DNA from: JBDREF01 sp043820045
Lineage (GTDB): Bacteria; Planctomycetota; Phycisphaerae; Sedimentisphaerales; Anaerobacaceae
Assembly (NCBI GenBank): GCA_043820045.1
Contig: JBDREF010000250.1
Span: 1 to 39,671 of the forward strand
Direction: 5' to 3'
DNA length: 39,671 nucleotides
This document shows, one piece after another, positions 16,669 to 24,978 of the stretch. Both the position numbers and the translations under genes were made by a program. How positions within the stretch are numbered: the stretch's first letter is position 1; each line of letters starts with the position of its first letter. The notes beneath the pieces were generated by a model, which was given only the letters and a program-made list of their open reading frames with translations, made no database searches and was not told the DNA's origin.

Positions 16669-17652
16669 TCAGATCACTTTTGTCATGAGGCCGGTACTGT
16701 GTTTCCTCGCCCTCTGACTTCGCCCTTTCACCGTGTTTCTCTCCCAGAACACGCCGTCGCTGTAACCCTGAATTCTCGTGTCGGATTCGGCCAGATGCAG
16801 GCGCTTGGCGGCAAGCAGGCAGTATTGCCTGTCGATCTCAACCCCAAGGAATCTGCGATTAAGCTTCCTGGCGGCTACCACACTGCTGCCGACACCCATA
16901 AAGGGATCGAAAACAAAATCACCCGGATGGGTACCCGCAAGAATCAGCTTGGCCAATAACTTCTCGGGCTTCTGCGTCGGATGGTCCGTGTTTTCGGGCA
17001 TTGACCAGAAAGGAACCGTGATATCATTCCACAAATTGGACGGATGTGTCAGGCGAAACTGGCCTTCTGATGTATCCTCCCAGTCTCTTGGTGCACCATC
17101 GACGTCCGTATAGGGCGCCAGGACCCGGCGTTTGAGCTTTACGTCATCCACATTGAATACGTAATCGTCGGAAACAGTCGCAAACCAGATATCCTCGGAA
17201 GCGTTCTTCCAGTTTCTTCTTGCCCCCCTGCCCTTTTCCCTCTCCCATGTGATTCGGTTCCTTACCTTCAGGAACTTGTCCAGAACAAGCTGGACTGCCG
17301 TTGACGAAGACCATTCGGAGCAGACATAGACCGAGGCCGTATTCTTGAGCGCCGGCAGCAATCTGCCCACCAGACTCTCAAACCATTCGGCGTATTCTGC
17401 AGTGCTCCTCTTCCTGAAGGAAGTAGAGGTGAAGCTCTTGGTGAGATTATAGGGAGGATCCAATATCAGCAGGTCAACGAAGCCCTCCGGCAGCAAATCA
17501 ACGACTTCAAAAAAGTCCTGATTGACTATTTTATCCCCAATGTCATCCGCACATACAGGTTGGGAAATGCCAAACAGGTCGTTGCCGTAGCGTTCCGTTT
17601 CTGCCCGGCTGAGCGTCAATGTTCGATTTCTATTTGCTCGAGCCCCGTTCAC
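16669..17652 (-). CDS. Beta-class DNA methyltransferase (N6-adenine or N4-cytosine)
   Basis: A 327-residue SAM-dependent methyltransferase when started at GTG 17652, which avoids overlap with clpX and has GGGGGC upstream. A TTG at 17721 would add 23 basic residues and overlap clpX by 38 nt; the start is uncertain. Motif IV DPPY (65-68) precedes motif I FDPFMGVGS (248-256), the beta-class order shared by CcrM and HinfI. HPTQKPEKLLAKLI just before motif I is typical of this class. No restriction endonuclease or specificity gene is adjacent, so it looks like an orphan methylase sitting between clpX and ispE. DPPY favours an exocyclic amino target; the recognition site cannot be read from sequence. 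Confidence 0.88.
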   Translation of the reverse strand: MNGARANRNRTLTLSRAETERYGNDLFGISQPVCADDIGDKIVNQDFFEVVDLLPEGFVDLLILDPPYNLTKSFTSTSFRKRSTAEYAEWFESLVGRLLPALKNTASVYVCSEWSSSTAVQLVLDKFLKVRNRITWEREKGRGARRNWKNASEDIWFATVSDDYVFNVDDVKLKRRVLAPYTDVDGAPRDWEDTSEGQFRLTHPSNLWNDITVPFWSMPENTDHPTQKPEKLLAKLILAGTHPGDFVFDPFMGVGSSVVAARKLNRRFLGVEIDRQYCLLAAKRLHLAESDTRIQGYSDGVFWERNTVKGRSQRARKHSTGLMTKVI

Positions 17653-17683
17653 GCGACTGCCCCCGTGGATGCCTGCAATTTTG

Positions 17684-18955
17684 CTATGCCGATTCTTTCT
17701 TTGCTTCCTGTTTCGCTGCAAACAAATCAGTCTTGCCTTCGACCATATCGCGGGTAATCACATACTTCGCCGGCTTGGCCTCTTCCGGCAACCGGTACAT
17801 CAAGTCAATCATCAGCTCCTCCGCGATGGAACGCAACGCCCTGGCCCCGGTGTCACGCTTGAGAGCCTTCTGTGCCAGCGCATGCAGGCCGCCTTCGGTG
17901 AATTCAAGCTCAGCCTCTTCCATCTCAAAGAATCTTTGATACTGCTTGCAGAGGGCGTTCTTGGGTTTTGTCAGGATGTCCATGAGCGCCTCTTCGTCGA
18001 GTGCCGTTAGTGTCGTTATGACAGGAAGCCTGCCGACCATCTCCGGAATCATGCCGTATTCGATGATGTCTTCGGGTATGACCTGTGCCAGAATATCGCC
18101 ATATTCGGCTTTTTCATCGGTCTTGCCTCCCAGTTCCGAATTAAAGCCAATCATTTTCTTGCCGAGCCGCTTTTTGATGATGTTTTCCAGACCCACAAAA
18201 GTTCCCCCGCATATGAACAATATCTGCGTGGTATCCATTTGTATGTAAGATTGTTCCGGGTGTTTTCTTCCACCCTGCGGCGGGATGTTGGCCGTGGTCC
18301 CTTCCAGCATTTTCAGCAGCGCCTGCTGGACCCCCTCTCCGGAAACGTCACGCGTAATCGAAACGTTCTGATATGTTTTCCCTACTTTGTCTATTTCGTC
18401 GATATACACGATGCCCCGCTGGGCGGCTTCAATATCATAGTCGGCGGCCTGCAACAATCGCAGAAGGAAATTTTCAACGTCCTCGCCGACGTACCCAGCC
18501 TCTGTAACCGTGGTCGCATCGCATATTGCGAACGGAACGTCCAGTTTGCGAGCAAGCGTGCGGGCAAGCAGTGTCTTGCCGGAACCGGTCGGCCCAACCA
18601 GAAGAACATTGGACTTGTCTATCTCAACGTCGCTGTTCTTGCTGTCGGCATGTACCAGCCTCTTGTAGTGGTTATGCACAGCAACCGACAGATACTTCTT
18701 GGCGTGCTCCTGCCCGATCACGTATTGGTCGAGATATTCCTTTATTTCCCTGGGTCTGGGCATTTCTTTGAGAGCGATGCCGCTCTTGCCGGTTCGTTTA
18801 CGGTCCTGCCGGATGATATTATGGCACAACTCGACGCATTCCGGACAGATATAGACTTTGTTGGGCCCTTCTATGAGCGTGTTGGCCTGGCTGCCCGAGC
18901 GGCCGCAGAAGCTGCAAAGCGCCTTGGGCTTCCTGTTATTTGATTGTTTTGCCAT
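17684..18955 (-). CDS. clpX: ATP-dependent Clp protease unfoldase ClpX
   Basis: A 423-residue AAA+ unfoldase that feeds substrates to ClpP. The N-terminal zinc-binding domain has C14, C17, C37 and C40. Walker A GPTGSGKT is at 121-128, pore loop GYVG at 154-157 and Walker B IVYIDE at 182-187. The ClpP-docking IGF tripeptide is at 269-271. Sensor and C-terminal regions are complete and length is normal. ATG 18955 has GGAAG/GAAGA sequence just upstream. clpP and tig, the frequent neighbours, are not here; upstream lies a 243-nt gap, so the gene probably has its own promoter. Confidence 0.98.
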   Translation of the reverse strand: MAKQSNNRKPKALCSFCGRSGSQANTLIEGPNKVYICPECVELCHNIIRQDRKRTGKSGIALKEMPRPREIKEYLDQYVIGQEHAKKYLSVAVHNHYKRLVHADSKNSDVEIDKSNVLLVGPTGSGKTLLARTLARKLDVPFAICDATTVTEAGYVGEDVENFLLRLLQAADYDIEAAQRGIVYIDEIDKVGKTYQNVSITRDVSGEGVQQALLKMLEGTTANIPPQGGRKHPEQSYIQMDTTQILFICGGTFVGLENIIKKRLGKKMIGFNSELGGKTDEKAEYGDILAQVIPEDIIEYGMIPEMVGRLPVITTLTALDEEALMDILTKPKNALCKQYQRFFEMEEAELEFTEGGLHALAQKALKRDTGARALRSIAEELMIDLMYRLPEEAKPAKYVITRDMVEGKTDLFAAKQEAKKESA

Positions 18956-19058
18956 TCTTCAGCTTCCTATTCTCGAATCGAATCTCATTCCTTCAGGTTC
19001 AACTCCAAAAGAGCCTTCACCAAACAGCCCGTCATAGACGAACTGAAACACGACTGGT

Positions 19059-19085
19059 ATTTCCATTATAACCACAATTGGAAAT
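19059..19085 (-). promoter_or_regulatory. Candidate clpX promoter -10 within a dyad
   Basis: On the - strand a perfect TATAAT (complement at 19065-19070) lies ~110 nt before clpX. It is enclosed by a 7-bp dyad ATTTCCA/TGGAAAT separated by 13 nt (19059-19085), a possible operator. The matching -35 is weak (TTTATC at 17 nt spacing). Confidence 0.35.
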
Positions 19086-19198
19086 GGGATAAAGCATCAA
19101 ATCCAAAACACTGCAAAGGAAGTATGACGAGGCTGCTGCGGCAGTATAGGTGATTCAGTATTCAAGTTCGTGCCATACCATAGCCGGAACCTCGCTAA

Positions 19199-19762
19199 TC
19201 AAACCCGGCAATGGGTCCTGGCGAATTCGCCTCCTTTGTGCAGAGCGGCGATATTGACCGACAAGGTGTTGTGGTATCGTCTGGCGATGGTCTCGGGCAA
19301 AGCCTCCGCCGCTGCATCCGGGCTTAGCTGCCCGCGTCTTTCCAGGTACGCGCCCAGCGCAACCATGTTGGCGCTCCTCTGACTGCCTAATTCAACGGCT
19401 AATTCGTCGGCGGGAACCGCGACAATTTCGACTGAAGCATCCACTTGCGGCTCACTGTCGATCAGAGAACTGTTCATTATCAGCAATCCGCCTTTCTTCA
19501 GACGCGGGCCGAATTTGTTTAACGAAGCCTTGTTCAGTACGATCAGCGAATCAGGTTTACTCACGACCGGGCAGGCAATTTTCTCCTCAGCTATGACGAC
19601 CATACAATTAGCGGTACCGCCGCGAACTTCGGCGCCGTAGGAGGGCATATAGGTCACCTCTTTGCCAGCGTTCATCGCAGTTTGGGCCAGAAGCTTGCCA
19701 GCCAACATGATCCCCTGCCCGCCGAAACCGGCAATAATAACCTCTTCATAAATGTCGTTCAT
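19199..19762 (-). CDS. korC: 2-oxoacid:ferredoxin oxidoreductase, gamma subunit
   Basis: A 187-residue gamma domain of the 2-oxoglutarate/2-ketoisovalerate ferredoxin oxidoreductase family. ATG 19762 is chosen for its GAGG five nt upstream; an ATG at 19783 is less well placed. Characteristic elements are EVIIAGFGGQGIMLAGKLLA at the start and MPSYGAEVRGGTANCMVVI, which contacts the thiamine/CoA site in the complex. Last gene of the korDABC set, ~28 nt after korB. The complex oxidatively decarboxylates a 2-oxoacid to acyl-CoA and reduces ferredoxin. Confidence 0.93.
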   Translation of the reverse strand: MNDIYEEVIIAGFGGQGIMLAGKLLAQTAMNAGKEVTYMPSYGAEVRGGTANCMVVIAEEKIACPVVSKPDSLIVLNKASLNKFGPRLKKGGLLIMNSSLIDSEPQVDASVEIVAVPADELAVELGSQRSANMVALGAYLERRGQLSPDAAAEALPETIARRYHNTLSVNIAALHKGGEFARTHCRV

Positions 19763-19790
19763 TGTCACCTCAGAATTCGACATCAGTCTT

Positions 19791-20525
19791 TCAGCCCTTT
19801 AATCGTCCCAGTGGGAAAACTTTTGTCATCTCGTTCTCTATCCATTCGGTGGCCTTCACCGGGCTCATTCGCCAGTACGTCGGGCAGGGTGACAATACTT
19901 CCACCAGTGACAATCCCTGCGCACCCTTTACTTGCAGCTCAAAGGCGTGCTTAATGGCTCTCTTGGTCTTCCGGACCGCGGCAGCGTCGGTAAGTGCGCA
20001 GCGCTCGATGTAGATTGTCCCGGGCAACGTGGCCAAAAGCTCCGAGACCTGCAGCGGATAGCCCTGCTCGGCAGCAGTACGGCCCTTCGGTGTAGTTGCC
20101 GTCACCTGGTCAAGCATAGTAGTAGGAGCCATCTGCCCGCCGGTCATTCCATAGACGGCATTATTTACAAAGATGACGGTAATCTGCTCGCCACGATGTC
20201 CGGCGTGCAGGATTTCGGCGGCCCCGATACTCGCCAGGTCGCCGTCACCCTGATAGGAAAAGATTATCTTGTCCGGGTTGGTTCGTTTCATCCCCGTCGC
20301 CACAGCCGGGGGTCTGCCGTGCGCAACTTCGACCATGTCCACGTCGAGATAATCATACGCCAAGACCGCGCATCCCACCGGCGCAATGCCGATAGTGCGG
20401 TCTCGAATGTCCAGTTCGTCGATTACCTCAGCGATCAATCGGTGAGCGATCCCATGCCCACAGCCCGGGCAATAATGCGTGGGGCAATCCTTAAGTGTAG
20501 GCGTTCGTTTAAATACGGCTTTCAT
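19791..20525 (-). CDS. korB: 2-oxoacid:ferredoxin oxidoreductase, beta subunit
   Basis: A 244-residue thiamine pyrophosphate-binding subunit. HYCPGCGHG near residue 18 is the family's N-terminal cysteine motif. SYQGDGDLASIGAAEILHAG and VIFVNNAVYGMTGGQ form the Mg-TPP binding fold. It overlaps the korA end by 4 nt (20522-20525), consistent with coupled translation. Substrate (2-oxoglutarate versus branched-chain oxoacids) cannot be fixed from sequence by eye. Confidence 0.94.
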   Translation of the reverse strand: MKAVFKRTPTLKDCPTHYCPGCGHGIAHRLIAEVIDELDIRDRTIGIAPVGCAVLAYDYLDVDMVEVAHGRPPAVATGMKRTNPDKIIFSYQGDGDLASIGAAEILHAGHRGEQITVIFVNNAVYGMTGGQMAPTTMLDQVTATTPKGRTAAEQGYPLQVSELLATLPGTIYIERCALTDAAAVRKTKRAIKHAFELQVKGAQGLSLVEVLSPCPTYWRMSPVKATEWIENEMTKVFPLGRLKG

Positions 20526-21592
20526 CTTGAGATCTCTGATTTTAACGTTAACTGCCTGATTACGCCGAGTATTTCCTCGACAGTCGGCACACCCCCGCCG
20601 GGTCGGCCGTACAAAACCACCGGTGCTCTACCGGCCACAGCGAGTTTCACGTCGTCAACCATCTGGCCGCTGCTCATCTCCACGGCCAGAAAAATCCTGA
20701 ATTCGTCTGCGGCTTTGCTGATTTGATCCGTGGGAAACGGCCAAAGTGTGATGGGACGTATCCAGCCGACCTTGATTCCTTCTTCCCTGGCCCTGTTCAC
20801 GGCGCCGCGCACGATTCTGGCCGCGATGCCGTAAGCAATCACCACGATGTCGGCATCGTCAACCTCGTACTGTTCGCAGAGCACTTCGTTTTCCTGTATC
20901 TGCTCATACTTGGCCTGCAACTTATTGTTAAATTTCTCGAGCACGCCTTCCGGCAGCCACAAAGAGCGCACGATATTCTGCTCTCTGTCTTTTGCGCCGG
21001 TCAAGGCCCAGTCTTTGGCTGGTAACTGCCGGCCCGGCTTCTTCTCGAACGCCACCGGCTCCATCATCTGGCCCAGAATTCCATCGGCCAGAATCATAAC
21101 AGTCATTAGATACTGGTCGGCCAGGTCGAAGGCCAACAGCATGCAATCGACCATCTCCTGCACGCTCGACGGCCCGAACACGATTGTTCGATAATCACCG
21201 TGTCCCCCGCCGCGAGTGGCCTGGAAGTAATCGCTTTGTGACGGCGCAATATTGCCAAGACCCGGCCCGCCTCGCATCACGTTGACGACTACCGCCGGAA
21301 GTTCGGCCCCGGCCAGATAGCTCAATCCTTCCTGCATCAGGCTGATGCCGGGACTGGATGAGCTTGTCATAGCCCTCTTGCCCGTCGCCGAAGCCCCGAA
21401 GACCATACTAATCGCGGCAAGTTCGCTCTCGCTCTGAACGAAGACCCGCCCTTCCTCAGGCATGCGCCGGGACATGTAGGCGGGGATTTCGTTTTGAGGC
21501 GTGATCGGATAGCCGAAGTAGGCATCGCAGCCGGCCATTATGGCCGCTTCCGCCAGGGCTTCGTTGCCACACATTAAGACCCTCTCAGTCAC
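20522..21592 (-). CDS. korA: 2-oxoacid:ferredoxin oxidoreductase, alpha subunit
   Basis: A 356-residue alpha subunit. GTG 21592 is chosen because it overlaps the korD stop as GTGA and has GAGGAAAG just upstream; the ATG at 21631 would overlap korD by 43 nt. GNEALAEAAIMAGCDAYFGYPITPQNEIP is the hallmark start of KorA, and SSSSPGISLMQEGLSYLAGAELPAVVV and MRGGPGLGNIAPSQSDY follow in family order. The C-terminal half is the transketolase-C-like domain (VVIAYGIAARIVRGAVNRAR). Confidence 0.95.
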   Translation of the reverse strand: MTERVLMCGNEALAEAAIMAGCDAYFGYPITPQNEIPAYMSRRMPEEGRVFVQSESELAAISMVFGASATGKRAMTSSSSPGISLMQEGLSYLAGAELPAVVVNVMRGGPGLGNIAPSQSDYFQATRGGGHGDYRTIVFGPSSVQEMVDCMLLAFDLADQYLMTVMILADGILGQMMEPVAFEKKPGRQLPAKDWALTGAKDREQNIVRSLWLPEGVLEKFNNKLQAKYEQIQENEVLCEQYEVDDADIVVIAYGIAARIVRGAVNRAREEGIKVGWIRPITLWPFPTDQISKAADEFRIFLAVEMSSGQMVDDVKLAVAGRAPVVLYGRPGGGVPTVEEILGVIRQLTLKSEISR

Positions 21593-21867
21593 GCTCTTTC
21601 CTCTACCAAACTCGGCTTGTTCTGCTTGCATGGTCCCTCGACCACGTCAACTTCTTCGGGCCCGTCACGATAAACTTCAATTATCGCTTCCGGGCACATG
21701 ATTGCACACATGGCGCAGCCAGTGCAACCGGAATTGTCCGTCTGGGCCGGGAAAAAACCGTTACTGTTGGATGTCCTGGAGATGACGATGACCTGCTTCG
21801 GACAGATCCCCACGCACAAACCGCACCCTTTGCATCGCTCGGTGTTGATTATTATCTTGCCAGCCAT
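21589..21867 (-). CDS. korD: 2-oxoacid:ferredoxin oxidoreductase, delta (ferredoxin) subunit
   Basis: A 92-residue protein with two 4Fe-4S binding sites: C12, C15, C18, C22 and C48, C51, C54, C58, each followed by Pro as in bacterial ferredoxins. It passes electrons from the TPP centre to free ferredoxin. First gene of korDABC, read on the - strand; its stop overlaps the korA GTG. Confidence 0.95.
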   Translation of the reverse strand: MAGKIIINTERCKGCGLCVGICPKQVIVISRTSNSNGFFPAQTDNSGCTGCAMCAIMCPEAIIEVYRDGPEEVDVVEGPCKQNKPSLVEERA

Positions 21868-22058
21868 TTTTGTATTACATATCCCCCAAACAGAAGCGGT
21901 TTAATCAGTCTCATATCAGGCACATTCTCTCGTTCAGCACCGGATTTCAACCGGGTACCCACAAATTTGCCGTATTTTAGCAGGACCGGATACCCCTGTA
22001 AAGCGAAAAGCCCCCCCACGGACACGCAGTTACGCGCATCGTGTGAAGCCTATGGCCT

Positions 22059-23078
22059 TCAGGGGGCACAGTCTATTTTCTTCCTGGCTACAGCCTTTTG
22101 CTGCTTGCCGGCACAGAATACCCTGCGTTTCTTGTCAAACACGATGTCTTGAGTAGAGACAACATCCTCAGGCCCAAGACCGATTAGCTTGAGCGGATTG
22201 TGAAAACCCATTGCCATAAGCTCATCGGCGCCGACAAGGTCCAGGGATGCCAGATAGTTCATGCACTCAAGCATTGTTGACGAAGACCCGGCCAGGTACC
22301 CACCCACCGGATCGTACAGCCTGCCATTGTCGTCCAACACGACTTCAGTACCGAGCACATTATACCTGCCGGGGCCAAGCCCAGCCGGCGACGAAGCATC
22401 ACTGACAACTACACAGCGTTCTACACCCTTGGTTCTGATGATGGTCTTGATCACAGATGCCGGCAAATGATGCCCATCGGTGATTATCATGGCCGTAAGC
22501 TCGTCATTGGCCAGGCCCGTCCAGATCGGATTTGCATGGCGACCCAGCAACGCTGGCACGCCGTTGCCGAGATGTGTCAGACAAACCGCCCCGGCCTCCA
22601 CCAGCCGGCAGACATCCTGCTCGGCTGCCATCTGGTGCCCCAACGAAACTGTAATGCCGAGACGCGTCGCGTACCGTGCCAGCTCATCGGCTCCGTCCAA
22701 TTCCGCCGCAATGGTTATCATTTTTACCCTGCCGTCGGCCCAGCCGATCAGCTTCTCAAGATAACTTGCATCCGGTTCTCCTGTCCACCGCCGATCGTGC
22801 GCACCCCGGGCGCCGTCCTGTGCAGAAATAAATGGTCCCTCAAGGTGTATACCCAGGAGCTGGCCGCGAAACTCTTCGCTTTGCAGTGCTGCGGCCATTA
22901 TCGGCAGGTTACGTTGATAAACCTGCGGCGGACTTGTTATCATCGTCGGCAAAAACGCTGTCGTTCCGGCGTCGAATACTCCACGGCAGGCCCGCTCAAA
23001 TTCCTCCGGCGTCAGGTCATCACTGCAAAAGTTAACGCCTTTGTAGCCATTGACCTGCAGGTCAACCAACCCTTGCAT
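22059..23078 (-). CDS. nagA: N-acetylglucosamine-6-phosphate deacetylase
   Basis: A 339-residue amidohydrolase that releases acetate from GlcNAc-6-phosphate. VDLQVNGYKGVNF at the start is the NagA form of the amidohydrolase metal motif (Gln/Asn in place of HxH, as in E. coli). Likely metal and catalytic residues are Glu80 (HLEGPF), His148 (SLGH), His169 (THL) and Asp227 (VSDASSPAG). The usual ~45-residue N-terminal beta-sandwich strand is absent, so this is a short-form enzyme. ATG 23078 is chosen as the first codon of the conserved domain; a TTG at 23126 preceded by GGAG would add 16 unconserved residues. A strong promoter lies upstream. Confidence 0.9.
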   Translation of the reverse strand: MQGLVDLQVNGYKGVNFCSDDLTPEEFERACRGVFDAGTTAFLPTMITSPPQVYQRNLPIMAAALQSEEFRGQLLGIHLEGPFISAQDGARGAHDRRWTGEPDASYLEKLIGWADGRVKMITIAAELDGADELARYATRLGITVSLGHQMAAEQDVCRLVEAGAVCLTHLGNGVPALLGRHANPIWTGLANDELTAMIITDGHHLPASVIKTIIRTKGVERCVVVSDASSPAGLGPGRYNVLGTEVVLDDNGRLYDPVGGYLAGSSSTMLECMNYLASLDLVGADELMAMGFHNPLKLIGLGPEDVVSTQDIVFDKKRRVFCAGKQQKAVARKKIDCAP

Positions 23079-23143
23079 CTTTACTCTTTCAGAAATCCGT
23101 GATTCCGGGTTCATCCTGCTGTCCAATCCAAACTCCAGATTAT

Positions 23144-23172
23144 CTTATACGACATTTCTATAAGGCTGTCAA
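23144..23172 (-). promoter_or_regulatory. Sigma-70-type promoter for nagA
   Basis: On the - strand TTGACA (complement 23167-23172), a 17-nt spacer and TATAAG (complement 23144-23149) form a near-consensus promoter ending ~65 nt before the nagA ATG. Confidence 0.65.
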
Positions 23173-23213
23173 ATAAACAGTTGCAAAAGCGCGGGACGAG
23201 CGGGAGATTTTTC

Positions 23214-23243
23214 TTGCGTTACCGGCCCGGAATTCCCTATTAT
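23214..23243 (+). promoter_or_regulatory. Candidate sigma-70 promoter for the GHMP sugar kinase
   Basis: TTGCGT (23214-23219), an 18-nt spacer and TATTAT (23238-23243) precede the kinase ATG by 47 nt. It is divergent from the nagA promoter, whose -35 lies ~40 nt away, so both could share a control site. Confidence 0.45.
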
Positions 23244-23290
23244 CTCTGTCTGCCGCTTACAACTTAGAAGCTCTTGGAGGACCAGAAGTT

Positions 23291-24943
23291 ATGACTATCG
23301 CAGTCGGTGGCCGGTACCCGCTCGACCGCTGGATCAGCCTGGTGAAAGATACAAGTAGTGCATTTCACAACAAACTACACGATATCTGCGGCGACTACGA
23401 CGACTTGAAAAGGCAAGCAGCCGGGATGTGTTTACGCACTATCGAGGCGTTTGCAGACCGGTACGGCCCGGATCGCAGTGTTATAATAATACGCTCAAGC
23501 GGCCGTATCAACCTTGTTGGAACGCACATCGACCATCGCGGCGGCTCGGTCAACCCCATCGCCGCAAAGCACATGTGGCTCGTAGTCGAGCCGCGCGATG
23601 ACGACCTGGTGCTGGCCAGGAACGTCGAGTCGGACTACTTTCCCGACGAGCAGTTCCGCATCAGCGAGTGTCTCCCGGCCGGTAAGAGAATCCAGGATTG
23701 GGATGCATGGTGTCATGATGAGTTTGAAAAACGCAGGTATGATCCGTCAGCGAGCTGGTCAAATTACGTCCGTGCGGCAGTGTTGTACTTCCAGCATCTC
23801 AACACGAAAGACGACGGCAGCTTCTGCCCGGCGGCCAGAGGTATGAACATGATGGTCTATGGCAACATACCGCGAGCGGCGGGGCTCAGCTCCTCATCGG
23901 CCGTAGTTATGCTCACTGCTGAAGCGGTCGTGCGGATAAACGCTATTCAGACCGAACCCATCGATTTGGCCGAGCACTGCGGTTATGCCGAATGGTACGT
24001 AGGCACCAGGGGCGGATGCAGCGACCACGCCGCTATCATATTCGGCAAGGCCGGCGCAATCCTCCATATTACCCGTTTCCCCCTGACGGTAGAGAATGCC
24101 GCCCTGGCCGCCGGCTACAGCTTCGTACTGGCCAACAGCCTCATCCAGGCAAAGAAACAAGCCGGCGCCCGCGATGCTTTTAACAGCCGGGTGGCCGCCT
24201 ATACACTTGGCCTCATGATGATTCGCAAAAACTTCCCACAGCACGCCGGCAAACTCGAATACCTCCGCGATGTCAATCCCCGGATACTGGGCGTAGACCA
24301 AGTCGAGATTTATCGAATGGCAAAATCACTGCCCGCTTGCGCCGGCCGCGCGGACGTATCTGCACAGCTCGCACAACACGAGCAGGAACTCCGCCACCTG
24401 TTCAGAAGTCATGAGGAACAGGAACAGGGCTACCGCATAAGACAGATTTGTCTATACGGAATAGCTGAGTGTATCCGCGCTGAAATGGTCCCGCAGTGCC
24501 TGCGAACGGGCGACATGAAGACTTTCGGCGAGTTAATCAATATTTCGCATGACGGGGACCGTGTGATCAGACTCATTGGCCGGCAGCGCGTTGCCACCGA
24601 CAACAGTTATCCGGACGAGAGGATTGACGCCCTGATAAGCGACCTGGAATCGGGCGACCCCGAGCGTATAAGCAGGGCAAGTCTCTGGCGTCAGGGCGGC
24701 GGCTATGACGTCAGCCTTCCCGAAATAGACATGCTGGTTGACATTGCATTAGCATCTCCGGGGGTAGTCGGCGCCGGCCTCGTTGGCGCCGGAATGGGAG
24801 GCTGCATCGTTGTTGTAGTCGAAAATGAACACGCCCCCCAGGTCATCGAGAACATGGCCGAGCATTACTATCGCCCGCGCAATCTGCCGGTAGCGGCAGA
24901 GATAGTTATCCCAATGGGCGGATTGTGCACTATAGATGTCTGA
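23291..24943 (+). CDS. Galactokinase-like GHMP sugar kinase
   Basis: A 550-residue kinase, longer than E. coli GalK (~380). ATG 23291 has GGAGG 10 nt upstream. GHMP motif 1 is GRINLVGTHIDHRGG (71-85), where galactokinases have GRVNLIGEHTDYNDG. The ATP loop GNIPRAAGLSSSSA is at 191-204, and GGCSDHAAI with probable catalytic Asp245 replaces the GIMDQ of GalK. The C-terminal glycine motif is GLVGAGMGGCIVVV. A 100-residue insert between motifs 1 and 2 and a ~60-residue N-terminal extension account for the extra length. The altered sugar-binding motif means the substrate may not be galactose; beside nagA an N-acetylhexosamine is possible, but this is inference. Confidence 0.8.
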   Translation: MTIAVGGRYPLDRWISLVKDTSSAFHNKLHDICGDYDDLKRQAAGMCLRTIEAFADRYGPDRSVIIIRSSGRINLVGTHIDHRGGSVNPIAAKHMWLVVEPRDDDLVLARNVESDYFPDEQFRISECLPAGKRIQDWDAWCHDEFEKRRYDPSASWSNYVRAAVLYFQHLNTKDDGSFCPAARGMNMMVYGNIPRAAGLSSSSAVVMLTAEAVVRINAIQTEPIDLAEHCGYAEWYVGTRGGCSDHAAIIFGKAGAILHITRFPLTVENAALAAGYSFVLANSLIQAKKQAGARDAFNSRVAAYTLGLMMIRKNFPQHAGKLEYLRDVNPRILGVDQVEIYRMAKSLPACAGRADVSAQLAQHEQELRHLFRSHEEQEQGYRIRQICLYGIAECIRAEMVPQCLRTGDMKTFGELINISHDGDRVIRLIGRQRVATDNSYPDERIDALISDLESGDPERISRASLWRQGGGYDVSLPEIDMLVDIALASPGVVGAGLVGAGMGGCIVVVVENEHAPQVIENMAEHYYRPRNLPVAAEIVIPMGGLCTIDV

Positions 24944-24978
24944 TACGGCCGGAAAAGTAACGCTACATCGAAAACCGT

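Noticed and set aside
19932..20726. Long open frame antisense to korB/korA
   Set aside because: Mirrors the codon pattern of the real genes on the other strand and has no domain; the kor genes are unambiguous.
22060..22085. Hairpin TGAAGGCC / GGCTTCA next to the nagA stop as a terminator
   Set aside because: Has a bulge and no T tract downstream on the nagA strand.
23078..23126. A fifth heptad array at the nagA start
   Set aside because: GGAATCACGGATTTC looks similar in style, but units cannot be tiled convincingly over more than two or three steps.
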